From Leptolyngbya sp. PLA1 (GTDB lineage Bacteria > Planctomycetota > Phycisphaerae > Phycisphaerales > UBA1924), in contig QWIH01000004.1 in assembly GCA_021405315.1 (NCBI GenBank), positions 52,153 to 116,152 on the forward strand: 64,000 nucleotides of DNA. Direction: 5' to 3'. Positions 30,087-39,178 of the stretch are shown piece by piece; within the stretch, counting starts at the first letter, position 1; each line of letters opens with the position of its first letter. A program made the position numbers and the translations under genes. The notes beneath the pieces were generated by a model, which worked only from the letters and a program-made list of their open reading frames with translations, was not told the origin of the DNA and made no database searches.

Positions 30087-30551
30087 ATGCTTTCTCAGAC
30101 GACCGAGTACGCGCTCCGCGCGATGGCCTGCCTGGCGCTGCAGCCCGAATCGCTCGTTCCCACCAACGTCGTGGCGGAGCGCACCCGAGTCCCGGGAAAC
30201 TACCTTGCCAAGGTGCTCCAGCAACTCGCCGGTGCCGGCCTCATCGCCGGACGCCGCGGAGTCGGCGGCGGGTACCGCCTCGCCAAGCCCGCCGAGCGCA
30301 TCACCCTCCTCGAGATCATCAACGCCGTCGGCACGCTCAAGCGCATCGAGTCCTGCCCGCTGGGCATCTCGACCCACGGGCCGCTCCTGTGCCCGCTCCA
30401 TCGTGCGCTCGACGACGCCGCGGCGGCTCTGATCGCCCGGTTTGATGGCGTGACCCTCCAGGCACTCATCGACGACCCGCGCACGCCCAGCAAGCCCCTC
30501 TGCGAGACGACCCCCGCGACGCTGACCGTCGGGGGCAAAGCGCGCGCCTGA
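30087..30551 (+). CDS. Rrf2-family transcriptional regulator
   Basis: A 154-residue winged-helix repressor with the standard start MLSQTTEYALRAMACLAL, recognition-helix region GNYLAKVLQQLAGAGLI and the glycine wing GRRGVGGGYRLAKP. Putative cluster ligands are Cys90 and Cys102 (SCPLG...LLCPLH), plus Cys139 near the end; the regular three-Cys pattern of IscR (spacing five and five) is not kept, so cluster binding is uncertain. It lies just downstream of the P1B-4 ATPase and may control it. GAAAGGA precedes the ATG. Confidence 0.88.
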   Translation: MLSQTTEYALRAMACLALQPESLVPTNVVAERTRVPGNYLAKVLQQLAGAGLIAGRRGVGGGYRLAKPAERITLLEIINAVGTLKRIESCPLGISTHGPLLCPLHRALDDAAAALIARFDGVTLQALIDDPRTPSKPLCETTPATLTVGGKARA

Positions 30552-30570
30552 GCCCCGGACCCCGCCGAAC

Positions 30571-30576
30571 TACCAT
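30571..30576 (+). promoter_or_regulatory. -10-like TACCAT, leaderless arrangement
   Basis: TACCAT ends 6 bases before the lysS ATG at 30583. Confidence 0.4.
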
Positions 30577-30582
30577 CCGCGG

Positions 30583-32142
30583 ATGGCTCACGACAACCAA
30601 GACCTCTCCTCGCCCCACCACCTCGAGCAGCAGCGCCGCGCCAACCGCGACGCCTTGGCCGCGCTCGGGCTCAACCCCTACGGACAGCGCACGCCCGGCC
30701 TGCTTCCACTCTCACACGTCCGGGGGATGTACGACCCCGCCGCGGACAACGAGCACAACACCCGCGCCAAGGAGGCGGGCTACACCGACCGCCGCCCCGA
30801 GGCGAGCGCCGCCGGTCGAGTGATGCTTCTCCGCGACAACGGCAAGCTCCTCTGGATGACCCTCCGCGACGCCTCCGGCGACCTCCAGATCGCGGTGAGC
30901 CAGCGCGACTGCGACGAGCGCGGCTTCAAGGTCGCCAAGCTGACGGACCTGTCCGACGTCGTCATCGCGCGCGGCCGGGTCATGAAGACCAAGACCGGCG
31001 AGGTCACGCTCTGGTGCTCCACGCTCGAGCCCGCCTCCAAGAGCCTGGTGCCCCCCCCGGAGAAGCACGCAGGGCTCACGGACGTGGAGCTGCGCTACCG
31101 CCAGCGGTACGTGGACCTGTGGGCCAACCCGGAGACGATGCGGGTCTTCGAGGCACGAAGCCGCATCGTCGCGTGCATCCGGCGACACCTCTCCGAGCGG
31201 GGATTCCTCGAGGTCGAGACCCCCATGCTTCAGGCCCTCGCGGGCGGGGCCGCGGCCCGGCCCTTCCGCACCCACATGAACGCGCTCTCCATCGACCTCT
31301 TCATGCGCATCGCGCCCGAGCTCTATCTCAAGCGGCTGCTCGTGGGCGGCATGCCCCGCGTCTTCGAGATCAACCGCAACTTCCGCAACGAGGGGCTCGA
31401 CAAGCAGCACAACCCGGAGTTCACCATGCTCGAGGCCTACGAGGCCTTCGGGGACATGACCACCGTCATGGACCTGACCGAGGGCATCATCCGGGCCGCC
31501 GCCCAGGAAGTCGCCCGCGCCGCGGGTGCGCCGGACCTCTGCCTTCCGTTCGGTGACTGGATCATCGACTACGCCAAGCCCTTTGACCGCGTGAGGTACC
31601 CGGACCTCTTCGAGCGGGCTCTGGGCTTCCCCATGGCCGACGTGGAGCGATGCCGCACGGGGGCCCGCGAGCGCAAGATCATGTCGCCGGAGGCCGCCGC
31701 GAAGCTCGACCCCGCGCTCGTCATCAACGAGCTCTTCGAGGAGTTCGCCGAAAAGAGCATCGACGGCTCCCGCCCCACCTTCATCACCCATTACCCCGCG
31801 GCCATTTCGCCCCTCACCCGCCCCAACCGCGACAACCCGTCGCTCGCCGACCGCGCGGACCTCTTCATCGGGCACATGGAAATCGCCCCGCACTACACCG
31901 AGCTCAACGACCCGGACGTGCAGGAGGCCAAGTTCCGCGAGCAGCTCGGGGGTGTGGACGCCGACAAGGCCGCGGAAGAGAACACCTTCCGCACCATGGA
32001 CCACGACTTCCTGCGCGCGCTCAAGGTGGGCATGCCCCCAGCGGGCGGCATGGGCCTGGGCGTGGACCGCCTGGTCATGCTGCTGACCAACCAGCGCACC
32101 ATCCGCGACGTGATGCTCTTCCCGATGATGAAGCCCGAGTGA
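30583..32142 (+). CDS. lysS: Lysyl-tRNA synthetase, class II
   Basis: A 519-residue class II aminoacyl-tRNA synthetase that charges tRNA-Lys. It has an N-terminal OB-fold anticodon-binding domain, the motif 1 region (YRQRYVDLWANPE), motif 2 (FEINRNFRNEGLDKQHNPEF) and motif 3 (GMGLGVDRLVMLLT). The TACCAT hexamer before the ATG and the lack of a ribosome site suggest a leaderless transcript. The N-terminus has a ~35-residue extension with HHLEQQRRANRDALAALG, as in many bacterial LysS. Confidence 0.96.
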   Translation: MAHDNQDLSSPHHLEQQRRANRDALAALGLNPYGQRTPGLLPLSHVRGMYDPAADNEHNTRAKEAGYTDRRPEASAAGRVMLLRDNGKLLWMTLRDASGDLQIAVSQRDCDERGFKVAKLTDLSDVVIARGRVMKTKTGEVTLWCSTLEPASKSLVPPPEKHAGLTDVELRYRQRYVDLWANPETMRVFEARSRIVACIRRHLSERGFLEVETPMLQALAGGAAARPFRTHMNALSIDLFMRIAPELYLKRLLVGGMPRVFEINRNFRNEGLDKQHNPEFTMLEAYEAFGDMTTVMDLTEGIIRAAAQEVARAAGAPDLCLPFGDWIIDYAKPFDRVRYPDLFERALGFPMADVERCRTGARERKIMSPEAAAKLDPALVINELFEEFAEKSIDGSRPTFITHYPAAISPLTRPNRDNPSLADRADLFIGHMEIAPHYTELNDPDVQEAKFREQLGGVDADKAAEENTFRTMDHDFLRALKVGMPPAGGMGLGVDRLVMLLTNQRTIRDVMLFPMMKPE

Positions 32143-32239
32143 GCCGCGCCGACGAGTGCGCCCCGGCACGGGCGCTAGAATCGCCTCCGCCGCCCGTCGG
32201 GTCGCGCACGCGGGCGGTCGGCCTCACGGGACAAGCACC

Positions 32240-33379
32240 ATGCGAGCCATCATCACAGGCCAGATCGGGATGGACAAGAAGCCCTACCTCGACGCCGCCG
32301 CGGCGTTCGCGGGCCAGCAGGGCGAGGCCCTCCGGGTCTTCCACGTCGGCGACCTCATGTACCGCGAGGGGCCCGACGTCCGCCCCGGGAAGATCCTGGA
32401 CCTCCCCATCTCCCGACTCAACTCGCTGCGGCGGGCCGCGTTCAAGGACATCATCAGCGAGTCACGGGACGAGAAGAACCTCATCGTCAATACGCACGCC
32501 ACCTTCCGCTGGCGCCACGGGCTCTTCGCCGCCTTCGACTACGACCAGGTCACCAAGATGCGGCCCGACCTGTTCGTCTGTGTCGTGGACAACATCGAGG
32601 TCGTGCATCACCGCCTCCACGCGGAGCATGAGATCGACGCCACGCTCAAGGACTGCATGGTCTGGCGCGAGGAAGAGATCCTCGCGACCGAGCTCATGAG
32701 CCGGGCGATCCCCGACAGCCGGTTCTACATCCTGAGCAGGGGCCGCCACGCCCCGACGACCCGAACGCTCTTCCGCCTGGTCTGCCGCCCGGGCATGAGA
32801 AAGGTCTACCCGAGCTTCCCCATGAGCCACGTCGTGGACATGCCCGAGGTGCTCGCCGAGATCGACGCCTTCCGCGCCGCGCTCGCGGAGCACTTCATCA
32901 CCTTCGACCCCGGCGACGTCGACGAGAAGCTGCTGCTCGACCGCGCCATCGCCGCCAGCAAGGAGGGCAAGGACTACCTCGACGTCGCGCCCCACGCCTT
33001 CGGCGGGAGCAAGGCCCAGACCGCCAAGCCCATCCGCGTCCGCGTCCGCGAGGTCCTCGACATCGCCGGCGATATCGACGGGCAGATCTACATGCGAGAC
33101 TTCAAGCTCATCGATCAGTCCGACATGATCGTCAGCTACATCCCCGAAATCCCCACCGCCTCCGGCACCGAGTTCCCCGGGCTCTCCAGCGGCGTCGAGC
33201 GAGAGCTCCACCACGCCTTCGAGCACACCAAGGAAGTCTTCGTCGTCTGGAAGCCGAGGAAGGCCCCCAGCCCCTTCATCACGGAGACCGCCACCCGCGT
33301 CTTCCGCACCACCGACGAGGCGCTCCGCTATTTCGAGGAAAACGGGTATTTCGCCGAGAAGAACCTCTTCGGGCACTAG
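32240..33379 (+). CDS. P-loop (archaeal adenylate-kinase-like) protein fused to a nucleoside-deoxyribosyltransferase-like domain
   Basis: A 379-residue cytoplasmic protein. The first ~200 residues resemble AdkA-type nucleoside monophosphate kinases: MRAIITGQIGMDKK, then LIVNTHATFRW and DLFVCVVDNIEVVHHRL, laid out as in archaeal adenylate kinase. The phosphate loop is degenerate: GQIGMDKK lacks the Ser/Thr after Lys. From about residue 275 a second domain (MRDFKLIDQSDMIVSYIP, then SSGVERELHHAFEHTKEVFVVW) resembles nucleoside 2-deoxyribosyltransferases or TIR/LOG-like nucleotide hydrolases. The function is unknown. A TAGAAT hexamer at 32176-32181 may be its promoter. Confidence 0.7.
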   Translation: MRAIITGQIGMDKKPYLDAAAAFAGQQGEALRVFHVGDLMYREGPDVRPGKILDLPISRLNSLRRAAFKDIISESRDEKNLIVNTHATFRWRHGLFAAFDYDQVTKMRPDLFVCVVDNIEVVHHRLHAEHEIDATLKDCMVWREEEILATELMSRAIPDSRFYILSRGRHAPTTRTLFRLVCRPGMRKVYPSFPMSHVVDMPEVLAEIDAFRAALAEHFITFDPGDVDEKLLLDRAIAASKEGKDYLDVAPHAFGGSKAQTAKPIRVRVREVLDIAGDIDGQIYMRDFKLIDQSDMIVSYIPEIPTASGTEFPGLSSGVERELHHAFEHTKEVFVVWKPRKAPSPFITETATRVFRTTDEALRYFEENGYFAEKNLFGH

Positions 33380-33388
33380 CGCCGCCGC

Positions 33389-33628
33389 TCACCACCAGTG
33401 CATCCAGTAGCCCGCGGCCCCCGTGAGCGCAAGCACCATCAGCACGATCACCACGAGCGAGCCCTTGCTCGGCATCGCACTCTCGGGCTCCGCGCCCAGC
33501 GCGTGCCCGCACCTGTAGCACAGGTCCACATCGTCGTGCAGCCGCGCGCCGCACTTCGGGCACGCCACCGTGGCGTCGGAGAATCGCTCCACGTCCTCGG
33601 GGCTCGGTCCTTCATCAAGTTCCGGCAT
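33389..33628 (-). CDS. Small zinc-ribbon tail-anchored protein
   Basis: A 79-residue protein: an acidic start, a zinc ribbon (CPKCGARLHDDVDLCYRCG, about residues 23-41) and one C-terminal membrane helix (about 55-75) ending in WMHWW. The plan suggests a tail-anchored cytoplasmic zinc ribbon. Its role is unknown. It is convergent with the P-loop fusion gene, 9 bases away. Confidence 0.7.
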   Translation of the reverse strand: MPELDEGPSPEDVERFSDATVACPKCGARLHDDVDLCYRCGHALGAEPESAMPSKGSLVVIVLMVLALTGAAGYWMHWW

Positions 33629-33652
33629 GCCCAGAGCATACCCGCGCGGGCC

Positions 33653-34555
33653 TCACCCGCCGCCCGCCCCCTCCACATCATCGGGTGAGGGAGGCGTGGG
33701 TGCGGGGGCGGCCTTCTTCGGCGACCCGAGCTCGCGGAGGTTCCGGATGAACCGGGGCTTCTGGTCGTCGTCCAGCACCGCGATGGACTTCGCGAACAGC
33801 CGCCTGTTCGCCGCTTCGTCGTCGTTGCCGCCCGTGACGCGGTAGTGCTCCTCGATCACCGCCCGAAGTCGGCGAGACTGCTCCGGCGTGAGCGTGAGGC
33901 CCCGCGTCGCCACGCGATAGATGAACTCACCGGACATCAGCAGGCGATAGAACGAGCGCTCGATCTCCCTGCCCAGCGATTCCAGCCGCGCCGCCGCGAT
34001 GGCCTCAAGGCGGCTGGGGAATCCTCCTTCGGGCTTCGCGCGGGACATCCGGTCCGCGATGACCGCCTCCCAGTACTCGCGGAGGATCGCGTCGAACTGC
34101 TCGGCCTTGCCCCGAGGAAGCGCCGCCCGGATCTGGCTCGAGAGTGGCCCCCCTTCGCGCAGCGGGGCCAGCTTGCGGAACGCCTCCGCCAGCAGGGCCA
34201 ACTGGTCGGCCTTGTCGCCGGTGTTCCCCGCCGTGTCAAGCTTGGTCAGCAGCGCGACGTTGTCGAACACGAAGTCCTCGAGAACCTTGCCCCGTTTCGC
34301 GAGGATCACTCGTACGCGTTCCGCCGCCTCATGATCCTCGGGGCTCGCGCCCATCGAACCAAGCCCCAGCAGATCGAGCACCGCCTCCTCCGCCGTGCCT
34401 TCGGGTGGCTTGACCGAGCCGTCGAAGTTCCGCGTGATGATCGTGGGTCGGGCTGGTTCCTCGCGGACCTTGGGGCCTCCCAGGGGCGGGGAGTCCGCGG
34501 GCTGCCAGGCCGAAGCCAGAGGCGTCACCAGCATCAGGGCGAGGATGAAGCGCAT
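33653..34555 (-). CDS. Exported hypothetical protein
   Basis: A 300-residue protein with a signal peptide (MRFILALMLVTPLASA), a proline-rich linker and an alpha-helical body rich in Arg, Glu and Leu (residues 60-280). The tail is low-complexity Pro/Gly. There are no cysteines or known catalytic motifs. ATG 34555 is chosen for the signal peptide; longer frames upstream read through non-coding-like sequence. Helical content resembles the other exported helical protein at 49714-50670, but relatedness is not shown. Confidence 0.65.
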   Translation of the reverse strand: MRFILALMLVTPLASAWQPADSPPLGGPKVREEPARPTIITRNFDGSVKPPEGTAEEAVLDLLGLGSMGASPEDHEAAERVRVILAKRGKVLEDFVFDNVALLTKLDTAGNTGDKADQLALLAEAFRKLAPLREGGPLSSQIRAALPRGKAEQFDAILREYWEAVIADRMSRAKPEGGFPSRLEAIAAARLESLGREIERSFYRLLMSGEFIYRVATRGLTLTPEQSRRLRAVIEEHYRVTGGNDDEAANRRLFAKSIAVLDDDQKPRFIRNLRELGSPKKAAPAPTPPSPDDVEGAGGG

Positions 34556-34676
34556 GGGCGGCCCTCCCGGCTGTTCTTCGCCCTCAGCCCCCGCCGGTTT
34601 CGGTACGATCCCGCACGATGGCCCGGGGCAAGGTTCCAGCATCCACAGCCTACCACGCCCCGGCGCGAGGGCAACC

Positions 34677-36320
34677 ATGATCGCGCCCGCCCTGCGAGAC
34701 GCGCACGCCCAGCACGGCGCGGGCCGGCACGACGCGGCCCGCGCGACCCTCCTGCGATACCTCGCCGCCAAGCCCCGCGATGCGGACGCCCTGTGCCTCC
34801 TCGCCGAGGTGCACCTCGCCCTCGGAGAGCCATCCCAGTCGCTGCTGGTCGCCGAACGGGTGCTCGGCACCACCCCGGGTGCCGGCGCGGCACTCCTGAT
34901 CCGCATCCGCGCGCTCGCCGCCGCCGGTCGCTGGGATGACGCGCTGTCCCGCGCCTCCGAACTCTGCCACGGACCCGGCGCAGCGAGTCCCGAGGCCTGG
35001 AAACTCCGCTCCGACCTCCTCCTGAAGGCCGGCGTCCCTGCCCAGAGCGTCGCCTGCCTTCGGCAGGGCCTCGCCCGGTGCGGCCCGGATGAGTCGCTGC
35101 TCCTCAGCCTGGCGTATGCACAGAACGTCGCGGGGTGCGAGTCGCCCGAACAGGAACGCGAAACCCATGAACTCCTCGCGCAACTCCTGGGGCCGCCCCG
35201 GCCCCGACGCTGGCCCAACGTCCCCGACCCCCGGCGATCTCTCAACGTCGCGATCCTGTCCTCAGACCTCCGCCTGCATTCCTGCGCCTTCTTCCTGGCG
35301 GGGTGGCTTCCGCACCTCGATCGTGGCGCCACCAGGCTCTTCCTCTATTCGACCGGCTCGGAGGACGACACCTCGACCCGCTTCAAGGCCATGGGCCAGT
35401 GGCGAGCCTGCGCCACCCTCTCGCCTGCCGGCCTCGCCGAACTCGCCGCACGCGATGCCATCGACGTGCTCATCGACGCCAACGGCTGGACGGCCCCCGG
35501 GCATATGCGCGCCCTCGCTCCGGGAATCGCCCCCGTGCAGGCCACCTTCCTCGGCTACCCCGGCACCACGGGTCTTCCGAGCATGACATGGCGGCTCGTC
35601 GACAGAACCACCGACCCTCCCGGAGCCGAGACGAACTGCACCGAACGCCTGTGGAGGCTGGAGGACTGCCTGTGGAACTTCGCGCCCGATCCCGCCTGGC
35701 CCGAGCCGGCGACAACCCCCGCCCCCCGGTCGCGAGTGCGATTCGGCTCGTTCAATCACGCGGCGAAAGTGGGGGAGCGTTGCATGGCGCTCTGGGGCCG
35801 CCTGCTCAGTGCCATCCCCGAGTCGGAACTGATCGTCAAGAGCCCGCCCGGCGTTGACCCTGCCACCCCATGGCTGGCGCGGCTGGAGTCCCGGGTGGGG
35901 CCAGGCCGCGTGCGCGTGCTTCCTCACGTGCCGGAGACATCAGGCCACCTGGCCCTCTACGCAGAGGTAGACATCGCCCTCGACCCCACGCCCTACAACG
36001 GCACGACGACCACCTGCGAGGCGATCTGGATGGGGGTTCCCGTGGTGACCCTCGCCGGCGACCGCCACCGCGCGCGTGTGGGCGCTTCCCTCCTCACCAC
36101 GATCGGGCTGGCGGACTTCGTCGCCTTGGACGAAGACGACTTTGTGAGGCGGGCTTCCGCCCTCGCCGCCGACCCTCCCCGGCGGGCAGCGCTGCGGACC
36201 AGCCTCCGCACCCGCATGGCAGGATCCGCCCTCTGCAACGGGCGGGCATACGCCCATCGATTCGAACTCGCTGTGCGTGGCATGTGGAGGGAGTGGTGCG
36301 AGCGCGGCCCGAACACCTAA
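34677..36320 (+). CDS. TPR protein with O-GlcNAc-transferase-like (GT41) domain
   Basis: A 547-residue protein. The first ~170 residues are tetratricopeptide-like helical repeats (DADALCLLAEVHLALGEPSQ). A GT41/SPINDLY-type domain follows: LNVAILSSDLRLHSCAFFL, DVLIDANGWTAPG, QATFLGYPGTTGLP, then the donor-binding end with ALDPTPYNGTTTTCEAIWMG and VVTLAGDRHRARVGASLL. Such enzymes transfer sugars onto Ser/Thr of proteins; in bacteria they often modify surface or flagellar proteins. The target is unknown. It is divergent from the exported helical protein. Confidence 0.87.
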   Translation: MIAPALRDAHAQHGAGRHDAARATLLRYLAAKPRDADALCLLAEVHLALGEPSQSLLVAERVLGTTPGAGAALLIRIRALAAAGRWDDALSRASELCHGPGAASPEAWKLRSDLLLKAGVPAQSVACLRQGLARCGPDESLLLSLAYAQNVAGCESPEQERETHELLAQLLGPPRPRRWPNVPDPRRSLNVAILSSDLRLHSCAFFLAGWLPHLDRGATRLFLYSTGSEDDTSTRFKAMGQWRACATLSPAGLAELAARDAIDVLIDANGWTAPGHMRALAPGIAPVQATFLGYPGTTGLPSMTWRLVDRTTDPPGAETNCTERLWRLEDCLWNFAPDPAWPEPATTPAPRSRVRFGSFNHAAKVGERCMALWGRLLSAIPESELIVKSPPGVDPATPWLARLESRVGPGRVRVLPHVPETSGHLALYAEVDIALDPTPYNGTTTTCEAIWMGVPVVTLAGDRHRARVGASLLTTIGLADFVALDEDDFVRRASALAADPPRRAALRTSLRTRMAGSALCNGRAYAHRFELAVRGMWREWCERGPNT

Positions 36321-36515
36321 CAGAGCACCGACGCTTGACGCGCACCGCGAAACTGGTCACACTGTGAGCGCCTCGGAAGGCCCCGTGATGGCCGACCGAG
36401 GAGAACCGGAAGGGCGGCCGGAACGCGCTGGGCGGGTTTGAAAGCCCGGGCGGGCCTATTGTCGCCTTCCCCCGGCCGAGGCCGGGGCCGCAGTCGTTTC
36501 TTTGGAGCCTCGACC

Positions 36516-37901
36516 ATGGCAGGCAGGACCAGCACTTCGTTCGGCGTCGCCGCGACCATCACCGTCCTCGCGATCACCTCGCTGGGCTTCTTCGTCGCGT
36601 TCGCGATCTTCTACAGCAAGAACAGCAACCGGACGGTCGAGCTTCAGCTCGCCAAGCAGAACGTCGCCGAGTTCATCCGTTCGGAGGAAATGAACCAGGA
36701 CAACGTCCGCAATCTCGTCGAAGAAGCCAAGCGGGACCAGAAGAGCCTTGTGGGCTACCTCGTAAACAACCGCGAGGCGCTCATGCAGAAGATCACCGGC
36801 TCCGGGCGCGATTCCCTCGCCGACCTTGCTACGAAGCTTGAGGGCGTCGCCGGCGCCCGCGATTCCGCACTCATCCCCGTCATCCGCCAGCAGCAGGGCC
36901 AGATCGACTCCCTCCAGAAGCAGCTCGAGCAGGCCAGCGCCGCCACCCTCGCCGCTCAGGCCGCGTTCCAGAACGAGTCCGCCCGGATCCGGGGCATCGA
37001 GAGCGCCCACCAGCGCACCATCAACGATCTCAACGCGCAGGTCAACCAGTACAAGGACGAGGTCGACTCGATCCGCGCGGGGACCGACGGCTACAAGAAG
37101 CAGGTCGATGCGCAGGCCGACGCCATCAAGCAGGCCGCCGCCGAGACCGAAGCCCGCCTCACCTCCCAGATCGCCCGCCTCACCGAGGAGAAGGTGATCA
37201 TCGAGAGCCAGCTCAACGCACTCCGCTCGCAGAAGAATCTCGCCGTGGTCCGCCCCGGGGACGAGTCCGCGCTGGTCGATGGCAGCGTTGTCCAGACCGA
37301 CGGCGCCTCCCGCCTCGCGTACATCAGCCTCGGCGCCAAGAACCACGTCGTCCTGGGCATGACCTTCGCCGTCTACTCGGGTCCGGAGGCCATCCGCCCG
37401 GACGCCGAGGGCAACTACCCCCGCGGCAAGGCCACGCTCGAGGTCATCAGCGTCGGCGAGAACAGCAGCACCTGCCGCATCACCAGCGAGGTCCGCGGCA
37501 ACCCCGTCGTCAAGGGCGATGTCATCGCCAACGCGGTCTTTGACCCCAACAAGACCTATCGCTTCGTGGTCTTCGGCAACTTCGACACCAACCGCGACGG
37601 GGCGCCCACCGCCCTCGAGCGAGACGACGTGCGTGCGATGATCGAGTCCTGGGGAGGCACCGTCGTCAACGACCTCGCCGGCGACACCGACTTCCTCGTC
37701 CTCGGCGAGCGCCCCCTCACCCCGCCCCGCCCGGGCAGCGGCGCACCCCTCGAACTCATCCTCGAGTTCCAGCGCCGCGATCAGGAAGCCCAGCGGTACG
37801 ACGCCCTGGCCCGCCAGGCGCAGTCGACCAGCCTCCCCGTCCTCAACGAGAACCGCCTGTACACCCTGATCGGCAAGTCGCCCGCCTCCAACAGGCGGTG
37901 A
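36516..37901 (+). CDS. Membrane-anchored coiled-coil protein with BRCT-like C-terminus
   Basis: A 461-residue protein with an N-terminal membrane helix (about residues 9-35), a long charged coiled coil (about 40-250, rich in Gln, Ala and Glu), a beta-rich domain (about 255-350: GSVVQTDGASRLAYISLGAKN...), and a C-terminal ~70 residues (YRFVVFGNFDTNRDG, AMIESWGGTVVNDLAGDTDFLVLG) that read like a BRCT module. BRCT domains usually sit in DNA-repair proteins; here it is attached to a membrane protein. The function is unknown. Confidence 0.75.
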   Translation: MAGRTSTSFGVAATITVLAITSLGFFVAFAIFYSKNSNRTVELQLAKQNVAEFIRSEEMNQDNVRNLVEEAKRDQKSLVGYLVNNREALMQKITGSGRDSLADLATKLEGVAGARDSALIPVIRQQQGQIDSLQKQLEQASAATLAAQAAFQNESARIRGIESAHQRTINDLNAQVNQYKDEVDSIRAGTDGYKKQVDAQADAIKQAAAETEARLTSQIARLTEEKVIIESQLNALRSQKNLAVVRPGDESALVDGSVVQTDGASRLAYISLGAKNHVVLGMTFAVYSGPEAIRPDAEGNYPRGKATLEVISVGENSSTCRITSEVRGNPVVKGDVIANAVFDPNKTYRFVVFGNFDTNRDGAPTALERDDVRAMIESWGGTVVNDLAGDTDFLVLGERPLTPPRPGSGAPLELILEFQRRDQEAQRYDALARQAQSTSLPVLNENRLYTLIGKSPASNRR

Positions 37902-37914
37902 TCGCGGCCCACGC

Positions 37915-39009
37915 GTGGGACGAAAGAAGCACCTGCCGCCCGTCGTCGAGTGGCCCATCACCGCGGCGTTGCGCGCCGCGATGGGGATGCCCCTGCTCCT
38001 GGGCCTCGACAACGCCCGCCGCATCGCGGACGGGCTCGGAGCCCTCTACCCGAAGCTCCAGGCCAAGCGCTTCGAGCGCGCTGTCCGTAACCTCTCCGAT
38101 GCCTTTCCCGACTGGTCCGACGAGCGCCGTCGCCGTGTCGCCGTGGGCTGCTACCAGCACGTCTTCAAGCTCGGCGTAGAGATCCTCTTTGCGCCCAGGC
38201 TCATCACCGAGGAAGGCTTCGCCCAGCACCTCTTTTTCGCCGACATCGCTCCCGGTCTCTCCACGCTCCTCTCGGGTCAGCCCTGCCTCCTCATCACAGG
38301 GCACACGGGCAACTGGGAGCTCATCGGCTACGCGATCTCCATGCTGGGCTTCCCTGTTCACGCCGTCTATCGCCCCCTGGACCTCCGCCCCCTCGACCGC
38401 TGGCTGCACGAGACCCGCCGTCGCCGGGGGCTCACGCTCGTGAGCAAGTTCGGCGCGGTGCGAGCCCTCCCCCCGGCGATCCGCGCGGGCTTCCCCGCGG
38501 GCCTGGTCGCCGACCAGAGCGGCGGGGACCGCGGGCTCTTTGTCCCCTTCTTCGGCAGGCTCACCTCCACCTACAAGTCCATCGGCCTCCTCGCCATGCA
38601 GACCAACGCCACGCTGGTCTGCGGCATGGCCCGGCGACTCGGCCCGCACGAGAGCCCCCCCGGCCTTCCCGGGAACTCCCGCGCCCCAATCGGCTCCATG
38701 GGCTATTCCATCGAGATGGTCGACCGCTTCGGCCCCGCCGATTGGCACGGGCAGCCCGACCCGCTCTTCTACATCACGGCCCGCTACCGCCGCGCCATCG
38801 AGACCATGATCCGCCGCGCCCCGGATCAGTACTTCTGGATGCACCGCGTCTGGCGCAGCCGGCCCGCACACGAGCGGCACGGAAAGCCCTTCCCCGCCGC
38901 ACTCCGGGACAAGCTCGCCGCCCTCCCTTGGATGACCAGTGCCGAGCTGGATGCCCTGGTCGCCAGGAGCGACCACGACGCCGCGAATCTGGCCTCGCTC
39001 CAGCGGTAG
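37915..39009 (+). CDS. LpxL/HtrB-like lipid A acyltransferase family protein
   Basis: A 364-residue membrane-associated acyltransferase. The catalytic HX4E motif is HTGNWE near residue 130, in LLITGHTGNWELIG. Further family blocks are VYRPLDLRPLDRWLHE and VADQSGGDRGLFVPFFGR, and it ends with DQYFWMHRVWRSRP as in LpxL/LpxM. These enzymes add secondary acyl chains to lipid A. The GTG start is 13 bases behind the preceding gene, so the two may share a transcript. LptF and LptG genes follow in the same strand block. Confidence 0.88.
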   Translation: MGRKKHLPPVVEWPITAALRAAMGMPLLLGLDNARRIADGLGALYPKLQAKRFERAVRNLSDAFPDWSDERRRRVAVGCYQHVFKLGVEILFAPRLITEEGFAQHLFFADIAPGLSTLLSGQPCLLITGHTGNWELIGYAISMLGFPVHAVYRPLDLRPLDRWLHETRRRRGLTLVSKFGAVRALPPAIRAGFPAGLVADQSGGDRGLFVPFFGRLTSTYKSIGLLAMQTNATLVCGMARRLGPHESPPGLPGNSRAPIGSMGYSIEMVDRFGPADWHGQPDPLFYITARYRRAIETMIRRAPDQYFWMHRVWRSRPAHERHGKPFPAALRDKLAALPWMTSAELDALVARSDHDAANLASLQR

Positions 39010-39178
39010 AAGCCCCCGAGGGCCTTGGCATGTGGTTCTCGGGCCCGGATCGTGCGGAATTCGGGCACCAAAGGCCCGGGAGCGCGGTACAGTCTCTGCG
39101 GCGGACGAGGCCGCGCACGACGCGATGACCCCCGCAGCCCGGGCCATCCCCCACGGGGGCCCCGCGAAGGAGCAGCCC

